A DNA stretch of 36,984 nt, from positions 1 to 36,984 of the forward strand of contig JBBBWG010029477.1 of NCBI GenBank assembly GCA_037176905.1, written 5' to 3'. The position numbers and the translations under genes are program-made. Shown here piece by piece: positions 11,191 through 22,700 of the stretch. Source of the stretch: Azolla pinnata. Lineage: Eukaryota; Streptophyta; Polypodiopsida; Salviniales; Salviniaceae. The notes beneath the pieces are model-generated. The model saw nothing but the letters and a program-made list of their open reading frames with translations, searched no databases and had not been told where the DNA came from. Position 1 is the stretch's first letter, and each line of letters begins with the position of its first letter.

Positions 11191-12391
11191 GTGCAGAAAG
11201 AAGCTGTAAAGAGGAGCGAGCTGCTTTTTAGTTTTGCCATCAACGTTTTGAAGCATTTTTTGGAAGGGGGTAGGAGAAAAAGCCTTGTTTTTTGGGCTCC
11301 TAATCTAGCTTTGCATGCCAACAGCATTGTTGGGCAAACTTAAGAAGCTCAATTTTGTTGCCCTGTTCCTTTCTCTCTCTGTCTCTCTCTCTCGCTGTTG
11401 ATTCAATGGATCTTGTCTGATATATTATTTAACTGAAAACTGATGATTCGTAATGGACATGATATATAGTGAATTCAATTGATTTTCTTCCCTTTTCTGT
11501 CACACATTTTTGATTCTCCATGGCTTTTTGCTTTATGTAGTGACCAAGAGCCTGAGGTGATTGCTTCTTCCTTTGTGGTTTGTTAGAGGGTTCAGGCTGG
11601 CTGGTGCCTTTCAATGATGGGTCAAGAGATTGCAAACAACATTTGTTGTGGAGGATTTGCGAACATAGAAAACGATGTGGAATGTCCTGTGTCGATGGGT
11701 CAAGATTGAGTTGTACTCGATTGATGGCATTGTGCTCGATTTACTTAGCACGTCATAGAAATGGAAACAGCACGAGCGACCAGACTGCCCATATGTCATC
11801 GCACAAATGAAGAATGAATGCATGTTCCTGACTTGCTCCATTCGGACCCACTCCTAGGCTTAGCTAGAACTTGCATCCTCCTGACCTATTTGTTGGAGGC
11901 TCTTCACGAGGGGTCATGAACTATGCGAGCTGAGATCCAATTTCCAGCAACTTAGACTTGTAGTTTCGAGCCGTTTGTTCCTCTTGCTTCCTTCGCATAC
12001 TACGTGCACACCTGCATGTGTGTCTATGTATGTATGTATGCATGGTGTGCATGTACGTATGTATGCTATGCATGCATGCATGTGCGTGTATGTATGTATG
12101 TATGTTTGTGCTTGTGCGGTATGCAAATTACACACGTGCATGTGTTTGTGTGTGTATGTATGCATGCATGCGTGGATGTATGTATGTGCACGTGCGGTAT
12201 TATGTAAGTATGTACATATGTGTGTTCTGTCTGTGTTGTATTAGAAGATATCAGCGGCCAAAATGGAGATTGAGACGATGCCCAAAACAGAGAATTAGGG
12301 CTGCATCTCCCCCTTCCCCCAATCCTCCCACGGGCCCTTGTAATAAACTGCTCTTTTGCCTCTCCTACCCTCTCTGCGGTTCCGTGCTGCC
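11191..12391. other. VIM 3' region and VIM-FTSH4 spacer
   Basis: Presumed VIM 3' UTR followed by spacer. A CT-rich run (11372-11394) and a long alternating ATGT/ATGC/GTGC tract (about 12005-12225) are present. Frames at 11580-11810 and 11975-12244 resemble nothing known, and the second is repeat-encoded. The FTSH4 promoter must lie in the last few hundred bases, but I see no clear TATA box. Confidence 0.5.
12005..12225. repeat. Alternating purine-pyrimidine (TGTA/TGCA) tract
   Basis: About 220 bp dominated by TGTATGTA, ATGCATGC and GTGCACGTG-type alternation. The translated Cys/Met/Val/Tyr-rich frames are repeat artefacts. Confidence 0.8.
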
Positions 12392-15300
12392 ATGTCTCTA
12401 CATCAGCTTTTCAAGAAGGTATCTCCTCTTGCCTTGGTCCTTGTTTCTTGGAATGCTATTTTTTCAGCTTTACTTGGTGTCCGAATCGCAAGCAAAGATT
12501 TCCATTTTAATTGGGTGGTTTCACAAATATCATTCTCTTCTTTTGCTTCCTTCCTTTCTTGCTTTCTTTCTGGTGCTTCAGAAGGGGGATGCCTTACAGA
12601 CCTTCCGGAATCTGTCAAGACGCCAGTGCCGAAGCAGGTCTTTTTCATCCATTTATGAAGGTATGGTTTGGCTTGCCTCTATGTTTTTTCTACTTTTATG
12701 ATTTGGTTCTGAGTGTCTCGTAGTAGACTGGATATGGTGTTACAGTGGGACTTTAATTGCTTTTATTTGGTGGCAAGTAAGCCGCATGATGGATTTGAAG
12801 TACATAATTTGTGATAGCGATGGATGAATGGCTCACTCGCTTGAAACTGCTGTTTTACACTATTAAATTAACAATACATCATCCTGATCTTTTAACAGAA
12901 TGATTTCCATCATGCACTTGTGGTAGTTTTAGCGGATTACCACAATTAGATGAGGCCCATGGAATGACCGTTGCTTATCTTCTAATTGTTGAAAATTAGT
13001 TGGAAATACTTGAATGAAGACATTTTTTCAAACACAGATCTTTTCGGTTTTTTGGTCGCTGCTGGATTGTCTTTTCTTTTTGCCAAATATTGGCCAATGA
13101 TAGGTCATATTTCTCAAGAAATTTGTGCTGGTTATGCCGAGTTTCTTGACCTGAGAGATTTGTAATATTTGGCCGGGTGGAAGTCTGTGAAGTCTCAATT
13201 ACTTTCGATTCTGAATAGGTGGGCAGCAACGATCACTTTCTGGGTATATTGGCAATCTGACCAAACGGATAAAACAAAATGCGGATGATGTTGAAGTATC
13301 GCTTCTAAAAGAATATAACAAAAGAGACCCAGAATATGTGGTAGGATGGTATGAAAGGAGTCGTCCACATCAATGGCAGAGCCCTGGTATTTTGGCTGAA
13401 TATGTGAAAGCATTAGTCAAGACCGATAAGCTGGATAACAGCGAATTATTTTCGGTTTTACAAGAAGGTAATGGCTGAATTGCTGAAGGACAATCTAAGA
13501 GCAGAATTTACCGAAATACCCTTCGTTTTCAAGAAATCTTGACAAGACGTTTCATGCTGCCACAGGAGTGAAAGCTCGTGTTGGAGGGCAGTTACATGGT
13601 TATGGGGCTTCGTTTACAGCTGCTCCTCAGCCTTCACTAAGCAATCTCAGTAGTGTAGGTAGCGTACCCAAAGAAGGCATGCTAGGAAGTTCTTCGTCTC
13701 CGATTCACATGGTCACTTCTGAGGGTGGTTTCAAGCAACAATTTTGGCGAACTATTCGTACCTTAGCACTAGCATTTCTTATGGTTTCTGCTGTTGGGGC
13801 GCTTTTTGAGGACCGAGGTATAGGAAAAGGTGAGCGATAATAATATGATTAATTTGTTCATTCGCCACGTTGTATCTTTACCTTATTTAGTTTTTGCATC
13901 ATTAGCAGGTCTAGGGTTGAGTGAAGAGCCACAACCGAGCCTAGAATCGAACACCAAGTTTAGCGATGTCAAGGGTGTCGACGAAGCTAAGGCAGAACTT
14001 GAAGAGATTGTATGCTATTTGCGAGATCCAAAGGTGTGTAAAAATCATGGAGTTTATGGTTTACTCTTTGTTTACTCTGTTCCAGTTTTTATACCTTGGT
14101 ATTAATTATATGCTGAATTCTGTGATTTCGTTTTTGCTATATTAGTGAATTTGTTAAAATAATTTGCTAACCCTGTGGCTAGATTCTGAGGCTGGCCGTG
14201 TTTTCTTTTTTTAGTGAGATTTCCTTTGTTTATTGTTTGTGATGATCTTTTTTACTGTATTACTACTGTTTTCCAGCGTTTCACAGTGCTAGGTGGCAAG
14301 CTACCAAAGGGTGTTCTATTAGTTGGTCCACCTGGTACTGGCAAGACAATGCTTGCACGTGCCATTGCTGGCGAAGCCGGAGTTCCCTTCTTCTATTGTA
14401 GCGGTAGTGAATTTGAAGAGATGTTTGTAGGTGTGGGAGCGAGACGTGTCCGCGATCTTTTTGCAGCTGCAAAAAAGAGATCTCCATGTATAGTGTTTAT
14501 GGATGAGATCGATGCAATTGGAGGAAGCCGGAACCCAAAAGATCAACAATATGTTAGGATGACTTTGAATCAACTGCTAGTAGAACTCGATGGTTTCAAG
14601 CAGAATGAAGGTATTATCGTCATTGCGGCGACAAACTTTCCAGAATCCCTTGATAAGGCACTTATTCGTCCTGGCCGCTTTGATAGACATGTTGTTGTGC
14701 CAAATCCTGATGTTGAAGGTCGGCGCCAGATCTTAGAGTACCACATGTCCAAAGTAAGTTGGCTGAACATTTCACTGGTTTGCGTAACATATGCCAAGTC
14801 TCTCAAACTTACTATTTTTCTGCCTAAAACATCTTGCGAGATCGTTGCTTCATCATCACAAGGTTGTGTAAGTTTCCCGATTGCTAAAATCGGGACCCTT
14901 GAAGATATGTTTGCATTTTGTTTTTTGGGCTTGTTGATGTTTCGGCTATTAAACTAACTAGAGCGCTTTGTTTGTCCAGAATTGATCATTCCATTCCAAG
15001 TTTTTCAAAGTTGTATGCATGCCATGTATCGTGTATCTATCATTTATGTATGCCATGCATCATATGTGGGCCATGTAGATATGCCTTTGTATTGCACATG
15101 AATCAGTAAAGTAATGTTGTTTTTGGTCAATAGGTTTTGAAGTCAGAGGATGTGGATCTCATGATTATTGCTCGCGGAACGCCAGGATTCTCAGGGGCTG
15201 ATCTAGCGAATCTCGTGAATGTCGCTGCATTAAGGGCAGCAATGGATGGTGCAAAGTCGGTGGGCATGGCGGAGCTCGAATATGCCAAGGACAGAATTAT

Positions 15301-16036
15301 GATGGGCAGCGAACGCAAGTCAGCTGTCATATCCGAAGAATCCAGAAAACTGACCGCCTATCATGAGGGCGGGCATGCCATAGTCGCTCTCTCTACAGAT
15401 GGAGCGATGCCTGTACACAAAGCCACCATTGTTCCTCGTGGATCATCGCTGGGAATGGTGGCACAGCTTCCCGAGAAGGATCAAGATAGCCTCTCGAGAA
15501 AGCAGATGCTAGCTTGACTAAGTGTAGCGATGGGCGGGCGAGCTGCCGAAGAGCTTATCTTCGGAGACAGCGAAGTAACCTCGGGGGCTTCGCATGACTT
15601 CAAATCAGCAACGGACCTTGCCCGATTGATGGTTACCAGGTTTGGGATGAGCAAAGCGGTTGGCCATGTCGTTCATGACTATGCGAATGATGGAAACAAT
15701 ATGAGCACCGAGACACGGTTGCTCGTCGAGAAGGAGGTCCGAGAGCTGCTGCAAAACGCCTACGAGAATGCAAAGCAGATCTTGACGAGTCGCCAAGAGG
15801 ATCTGCATGTGCTGGCTAAAGCCCTCTTAGAGCACGAGACTTTAAGCGGAAATCAGATCAAAGAGATTCTCGCAAAGGCAGCTGCTCGCAGCGCGAATCC
15901 AGCTGCTGCACTTCAGACTACGATATCGGCGGCTTCTTCGGCATCTCTGACTCCATCCATGCCTGCAGCAACTGCCTCTGTGGCAATGGCTGCAAAACCA
16001 CAGGCAAATGGTGTGACGCAAGCTGTTGGGAACTAG
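12392..16036 (+). CDS. FTSH4: FTSH4-type mitochondrial i-AAA protease, interrupted by an in-frame TGA
   Basis: Inner-membrane ATP-dependent zinc metalloprotease for mitochondrial protein quality control. Exons: 12392-12418, 12582-12660, 13219-13467, 13566-13829, 13909-14033, 14277-14753, 15134-16036; 707 residues if the internal stop is ignored (Arabidopsis FTSH4: about 717). The Arg/Ser-rich start ([11 protein letters not shown]) suits a mitochondrial presequence. The single membrane span is about 183-199, followed by [11 protein letters not shown] module: Walker A GPPGTGKT 265-272, Walker [12 protein letters not shown] about 320-330, second region of homology RPGRFDRH 379-386. M41 zinc motif HEGGH at 484-488. 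TGA at 15515-15517 replaces the Arg expected in the family pattern QMLARLDVCMGGR. The frame then runs intact for 173 codons ([19 protein letters not shown]...), including Asp562 of GASHDF, the expected third zinc ligand. A terminated product (534 residues) would lack that ligand. Exon 1 is short and is the least certain exon. The remaining exons match closely. Confidence 0.9.
15515..15517 (+). other. In-frame TGA within the FTSH4 peptidase exon
   Basis: The local reading is ATG CTA GCT TGA CTA AGT GTA GCG ATG GGC GGG, i.e. M-L-A-stop-L-S-V-A-M-G-G. A single C-to-T change of CGA (a CpG codon) would explain it. The codon is followed by CTA, and a 7-bp hairpin (CCGAAGA, loop GCTTA, TCTTCGG; 15546-15564) starts 28 nt after the stop. 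Confidence 0.9.
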
Positions 16037-16916
16037 TGCAAGAAGGAGATCAATTCCAAGCTGTAGTTTCTGAAAGAGCAACCCTTCTCATGACTCCTGC
16101 TTACAAAATCAACTTATATACCATAGTGACTGTAGAGATGATGATTATGATGATGGTGGATGGCAATGGTAGCAACGGCTCATTGGAATGTGCCATGGTT
16201 GGATGTAAACTGTAGTATATAAGAAGGAAGGTGAAACATTTCAAGCAAATTGTAATCAAGGTACATGATTGATTGATGATAAAGACCAAATGCCTGACCA
16301 GAGTGTGTATTTGGCTGTGGGAATTTGTTCTTGCCAATAAGCAAGCTTCTATCTCAGCTTGCCGTCGACGAACTATATCTCTATGAATTTTTGTGCGCAT
16401 CTTATCGTGAGTTTATGGTAGAAGAAGCTATCCAAGAAGAAAGACATCTCCTATCTGATTTGAGTCATAGCTCTACATTAACAGCTGACGGATCAGATTG
16501 GTTTGATCCATTGTTGGGCACTCCAGATTGTCGGAACATGTTATGGGTAAACTCAGTTGTAATGCAATCTAATGGCATGAAGATGTTGATCCAAACTGAA
16601 ATTGAAGCCAAGTTAGTACCTTGCTAGTGGCCTTGTTAGCGGTTAATTTCAGTGGTGAATTGAGGCCAGTTTCGGTGGGTTTATTGGCAGCCACTTGAAC
16701 TGATTCTCTACAGGGTTTAGGGTTAGGGTTAGGGTTAGGGTTAGGGTTAGGGTTAGGGTATTCTGAATAGGGCTTGGCACGTTCATAGTGTTCTTCTTTT
16801 CTGATGGTGTCAAAAGAGAGGATAAAACACTTGAAATATCAAGACAGAAATAAGCACAGCTCAAGAAACCGAAGAACTTTCACTGCGACTGAACCACAAG
16901 CTGCAGCATCCATCCC
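16037..16916. other. FTSH4 3' region and PDV2 upstream region
   Basis: No gene that I can support. A 100-codon frame at 16325-16627 resembles no family I know. The region ends in the TTAGGG array and the presumed short PDV2 promoter/leader. Confidence 0.5.
16713..16760 (+). repeat. Interstitial TTAGGG hexamer array upstream of PDV2
   Basis: Eight consecutive AGGGTT-type units (the first is GGGTTT, the last AGGGTA) lie 157 bp upstream of the PDV2 start codon. They are perfect hexamers (TTAGGG), not the TTTAGGG heptamers usual for plant telomeres. Confidence 0.95.
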
Positions 16917-18380
16917 ATGGAGTCCGCAGAGATTCAGAGCGTGCTCTACAGGGCTTCCGAGCTGCAGGCCAAGCTCGACAACGCCATAGCCAGGGCCTCA
17001 ACGGCGACAGCGGCGGCGGCAGCAGTAGAAGAAGAAGGTGATGATGATGAAGATGATGATGATGAAGGGAATTCCGGAGGAGGAGGAGGAGAAAATGATG
17101 AAATCGGAAGAGAACAACCTGGGAATGCAGCAGCAGGGGAGTCTCCGTCCCAGAGTAAAGCAGCCAAGAGCGATAAGCAGATGCTTGGTGCAATCCGCCT
17201 AGCGCTCGTGGATCTCCATCGCAGCCTTCACTCCTTGCAGGTTTCTTCTTCATTCTCTTTCTCCTTCTCCTTCTTCTCCTTGCTTCCTGTTCTGCATCTC
17301 TAAGCGGCTGGCCTTCTATTGTTTCCTCACACTTCATGTCTGGACTATGGCGAGGGGTACCAGGATTTGCAGAAGCAGCAGAAATCTGAGAGAGAGATTC
17401 TGTTGGTGGACCTCGACGGAAGGAGAGATGCTCTGATCCGGAGGCTCCGAGAGTACAATGGCTCGGAGTGGGAGATAATCGAGGAGGCACATGCATTCGT
17501 GGGCATTCCGATGCAGAGGAAAGAGGATCTGGTGCTCCCTCCTTACCAGGTTCCCATCGCCCGAATCCTCGATTTCAGCCATCTCTCATCACAGCAACAA
17601 AGGCCAGATTTCAGCCATTCTTCACCACAGCAACAAAGGTCAGATTTCAGCCATTCTTCACCACAGCAACAAAGGTCATCATCATCCAGGAGGAGAACTG
17701 CCGCATCGGCAAGGAATCCTGGCAAGAATGATGCTGCGAATCACGATGATAATGACGAAGAAGAAGAAGAAGAAGAAGATGCTGATGATGATGATGATGA
17801 CGATGACGATGACGATGATGATGGTAGTGGTGGTGGTGGTGGTGATGGTGATGGGCATTGTGCTGCTGCTGATGATGATTATGATGCCGATGTCGATGCC
17901 GATGCGAATAACGCCAGCGATGGTGATGATGAGATGGGCAAAGAAGATTGTCGTAGTAGTGCAAATGGGGCAGGTACGAGACCTCGGAATAATAATCTCC
18001 TAGGATTTCAACTGTCTCTGCCAGATTTGGCTTCTAGGGCAGCTGGAGCTCTCGGGTTGTCTGCAAAAACCCTCTTGGTGCTATCTGGTGTCATCACCGT
18101 ATTCGCCCTTTCGCATTTCCAAGCTAGGGCTAGAGCATGTGGGGGCAGGAAGACGAATCCAAACAGCGTGAATAATCCAAGCAGTGCGAATAATCCAAGC
18201 AGTGGATTATTACCCACCACAGCAGGTTGTAAGCTGCTTGATCCGGAGAAGGGAAAATGCCCCCCAGGGAAGGTTCTGCTTGTGCGTGATGGCGTTGAGA
18301 AGTGCTTTGTCAAGGAGCGCATCGAGGCGCCATTCAAAGAGGTTTTCAAGCAGCCCGATGCATCTTATGGCTATGGCTAA
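16917..18380 (+). CDS. PDV2: PDV2-type plastid division protein
   Basis: Outer-envelope protein that recruits the dynamin DRP5B/ARC5 to the chloroplast division site and contacts ARC6 across the intermembrane space. Exons 16917-17240 and 17364-18380 join in phase 0 (SLQ|DLQKQQ) and give 446 residues. An N-terminal region is followed by a coiled coil about 86-142 (LVDLHRSLHSLQ, EREILLVDLDGRRDALIRRLREYNG), then LPPYQVP, one membrane span about 342-360 (TLLVLSGVITVFALSHF) and an intermembrane tail with CPPGKVLLVRDG, CFVKERIEAPF and the terminal SYGYG. The terminal Gly is the residue known to matter for ARC6 binding in this family. Arabidopsis PDV2 is about 307 residues. The extra length comes from low-complexity insertions between coiled coil and membrane: three 12-residue repeats DFSHSSPQQQRS (17571-17678) and a poly-Glu/poly-Asp/Gly tract (about 17745-17935), plus an acidic stretch in exon 1. 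The start is the first ATG of the conserved opening (ESAEIQSVLYRASELQAKLD). Confidence 0.9.
17571..17678 (+). repeat. 36-bp coding tandem repeat, three copies
   Basis: Three in-frame copies of GATTTCAGCCATTCTTCACC followed by ACAGCAACAAAGGTCA. Copies 2 and 3 are identical and copy 1 differs at a few positions, so the last duplication is recent. It encodes DFSH(S/L)S(P/S)QQQR(S/P) in PDV2. Confidence 0.95.
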
Positions 18381-19708
18381 TCCTCTCCTGCACTGTTTGT
18401 TTCACCTCTATCAAGGCTGGAAATCCTTGTGCATTTTTCAGGCTGTGAAGCTTCAATCCCTTATCCCCCCCCTAAACAACGATGCTCGTTGTTGTTTGTC
18501 CTTTCCGTTTGATCATATTACATTCTTAGAGAAGAGCACATACATGCTGCTCGCTTGTGTTTTTGTAGCACATTTGTCCCTTTGGAGTTCAGCTCTGGAG
18601 ATCTGGGTTAAGGATCCCATCCCACTTTGTTGATGTCAACAACTTAGACATTGTTTCAGATATTCATGCTAAGTGATCAAAGAATGTGGACGTATCCTAT
18701 AGATGTTGGGTGGTGCATGATGGCCGAAACGTAATAGAACAAAAGGATTATACATACATAGTTATGTTGCTCAATGGGGAATGATCCCATTCCAGTTGCA
18801 CTGATTGAGTTACTTTGCAAAGGTCCCATCCATAGTTGAAAACTTATGGCTAGCAATCAGCTACAGTATGATGGTTTGAGCAGGAAAAGTATGTTGAAAC
18901 TGGGCTCTAACAGCTTAACAGCTTATCACCAAAGTCGGCTTGGATAGATGATGATATTGTCTTCAGTTCCAATATCTGCTACGAGTGCATAGCTATGCCT
19001 TTTGTAGCATTTTCACTTCCAATGCGGCCAAAGCTTGTCACATTATCAGCACCGGTTTTTTATTCCTTAAAACTTTCTCAGCATCCAAGTTTGGTCTGCA
19101 CAAGGAAAATTCTCAAACCAGTTGTAAGCTTAATTGTGATTTAGTACAATAATGTCGTCGTCCAAGGATGGGATGGTCTCTGCTGCAACTGCATACTATG
19201 TGCTCAACAAATTTACTTCTTTCCCATTCACGGCAAATATGGAATTCATTTTCATGAGATGCACGAATTGTCATCTATCACATACAATGGGCCTTGTGAA
19301 ACTGCCAAAAATATGTGGCAACACGAAATTCTTCACTACATAAATTGGAAACAGACAATAAGCAATTTCTAGACGAAGATATCATAGAGCATGGTAAACA
19401 GAGAACCATTACATTGACAAGCAATTCATCTGATGACGGGCAAAATTTTCATTTATTCGGTTCTTTTACTGTATCCAATGAGAAGGTTCCACATTGAAGA
19501 TCATTAACTGTCAGGTGACCTATACAAGACTGCTGTTACCAACTGACTGATCCCACATTTTGCATTTTTTACACACGATACCATCAAAGGTCGCGTGCTC
19601 AATTTCGCATGTTGTAAAAATAATATTATGCAAACATTGAGTTTCACCAATCATCGGACCTCTAACCTTGCGGCAGATGAACGATTTGATACATTCTTTT
19701 AAGGGGGG
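18381..19708. other. Convergent 3' intergenic region (PDV2/ORP3)
   Basis: About 1.3 kb between the stop codons of two genes transcribed toward each other. It should contain both 3' UTRs. Short frames here (e.g. 18184-18633, 19152-19343) are not conserved-looking, and I see no RNA gene or repeat. Confidence 0.6.
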
Positions 19709-22700
19709 TTATGATCCGACCTCTGAAACTTCATCATATTGCCATGGATTGAAGGCTATGGTTTTCTGATCCAAATAGGTGTTGTTCTCTGAACATGACC
19801 CAACTTGTGCTCGGTGTTCAGCATATTTCCCGTTGTATTCATAGATTTCCAGATCGCCCCAGGGAGTAGATGTGATCTCCCCAGTCAGTTTGAACCATCT
19901 TGGGATAAATTCTTGTTGTAAAGCTTCTCTTTGTCTCTTCTCTGCACGTTGTCTTTCCTCCATCCTGATAGAACCAGGACAGTTGACAGCAATAATTAGT
20001 AATGCCTCAAAAATCGCATAGATCCGAATTTTAAAATAACACAAAGTGTCTCACCTTGTTTTCTCTATTCCAGCCTTGGTTAAATCACCCATCTCTAAAG
20101 CATATCGATCAGGACGAAGCCGAGAATCTGAGGAAAGCATCAGATTTGGGGCAGTGTCAAAGCTGTTGATTCTGTGGGCAAAATGTGTGTACTGGAATTT
20201 GTCATTCAATGGCAGCTCTGCAGTCTTCCATATCTAGAAAAGTGTACCGACATTTAAAACTACAGAACTCAAAAACTTCAAACAGCACATTCCTAACAGT
20301 AAAGAACTTACCTGTTTTAATTCTGTGCCAGGAAGAGGTTCACCCTCCATATCACAAGGCTGATAACTCATTGACGAGTTCCATTTACCAGTTATAAGAA
20401 GCTTCGGTTCCTCGTCCGAGTTGTAGACATACCCATCCACTTCATATCTCCCAGCTCTATCAAAACAATCATTGAAACATTTATCAGTATCACGATCTCT
20501 CTTACAAGAAACAATGTGATTCACAGAGACTGAGTTTGCTATTATTTCAAGTTGACAGCATCCAGGTCTCATTATTATTTAGAATAGGTTTGTGTTTCCA
20601 ATACTTTATATAGATCAGGCAACAATCATGGAAAGGTTCATAAACAATTATCCTATCTTCCATCAACAAAGAAACAACTGGCATACCCAAACCAGCCACA
20701 GGGTTGAAAATATAGCACCACTTTATCGCCGGTCGTTAAGTTTGTCATAATCATTTCACCAGGTGAATCCAGCCAAGTTCGGCCAAATATCAGGTTGTTA
20801 ACTTTTGTAGGAGGGGGCACAAGGTCTAGAACTTCACCAGTCCTTTTCAAAGTGACTCTAGTCCTGTACCAACATGCCGAATTAGACCATTGATTTCACC
20901 TTCAGGTTATCAAACTATAAATACCCAAACAAAATCTGATATGCATGCTCTCATGTAATATATTCTTTCTTTATTAAGCAAGCAGGTGACAAAGACATAA
21001 TCTGTATTTCTGTACCTTCCAACTGGATAAACATCTACAGAGTTACCAAGAAACTTAGTTCTCAGCTTTGATGTCACATCATAAATAAAGTGTTCATTCT
21101 CTGCATGTCCACAGCTCATTGGAGGATGATGGCTAACCTGTTAAACAAAGGAATAGAAACTATCAAAAATTTATAGATGTTTTCACCGAAATCTTCACAA
21201 GCATTCACAACAGAGAAATTACCTGTTCAGATATAAAAGATATACCCTGATGATTCACCATCTCATAAGTCTCGCCTAAAATGGGATTGAAAGGTTTCCA
21301 TGTTCTTTGATATGCAAAATAAACTGAAACGGCCCAGCTAGCTACATCCAGTATAAGAATGTTCTGTCAGTCCGATATTTATTTCCTTTTTTTCAAATAA
21401 AAAATTAATAATTTAGAAATAGTACTGAGAACCTCCCAGAAATGTGCAAACCAAAGTGGAGAAAAATGTTTAAAACTGGACTACATTGGACCTACATGCA
21501 TAAGCCAGCTTTATATAAGGATCCTCGCACTCATTCGCCAGCTTAAGAAGCTCCACATACTCCATCAACTACGATATAACACCATGAGAAATGTGTTTTA
21601 TGATATTGCAAAGTATACGTGCTAGTTTCCATAATCCTGTACCTCAGCCATTTTTTGGAGCATTGTCATTGGCTCAAATATGATGACAGGAAGGGTAACC
21701 ATTGAAGTCACATCAGATCCTATGTACTTATGCATCATTTTCCAGTATCCTTCTCGTTCCTGCAGAGCATAAATATAACAATCACCAAAGAAATACTTGC
21801 CATGTCATAGTGGAAGTACAAGACACAAGAAAGACACGGCAATCTATAAACCAGGTCAAAAAATGCACCCGACTTCCCCTTCACTTTCCTGATATGAGGT
21901 TGGAAGACAAATGGAAGTCACCTAATTCCCACTAACAAGCACAAAAACCCATGTCAACAGAATTATTATCTAGCTTGAGATGTTAACAGCCACTTACATC
22001 CTACTCACCCAACATCATTTAGCATCCAAAATAAAAAACAAAAAGGTCCTCAAGAGCCCGAACCAAACATCCTAGTAATATGAGGGTTTCTACAGTATCA
22101 CAAAGAAGTTTCCACATTATCTATTGTTTCTTTACCTGGTTTTTGGGTTTTCCATATCAATCCACATTCTGTCCTATGTGGCTTGTGTTATTAATGTGAA
22201 TTCGGCCACGCTAAGATTTAAGTGTGGACGATGACACAGACCTTTTGATTGCTTCCAAAAGAGTCTGGATAAGGTCTTTTGTCTTCCAGCTACGTCAATT
22301 GTACTTGGGAAAAAAACAAATTGGATAAGAATGATCAAACATCCATGTAAAGGCCAGAAAAACATTCTTCTTTGGTCTAGTAAGTCATTCTAGACACTTC
22401 AAAGACTCTACTGAATCATTCAGTTCATCTGAAGCTAATAAACTGACGTTTCTAATTATTGACACGTTCCAAGTTTATTACTCTTTTCGTACATACATAC
22501 ACACATACAAGAGCAATCAAACCAGAGCTGAGCCCATCGTGTTTATAAACAAGACCAATAGTTTGAGAAAGTGCACCAAACAAGACAGAATTCCCACTAA
22601 TCTATAAATGTCACAGAGATTCAGATAGATCCCAATTGATGAAGGTATGGTGCCGTTTTCAGAATCCTCTTCACAAGGAAAGCTTTTATTTTGAGAAGCA

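Noticed and set aside
15455..15530. A small intron that would remove the FTSH4 TGA (acceptor-like GTGTAG at 15524-15529)
   Set aside because: Protein similarity is continuous on both sides of the TGA with no extra or missing residues ([15 protein letters not shown]), so splicing it out would delete conserved residues.
16325..16627. 100-codon plus frame between FTSH4 and PDV2
   Set aside because: No recognisable motif or splice context. It lies in the likely FTSH4 3' region.
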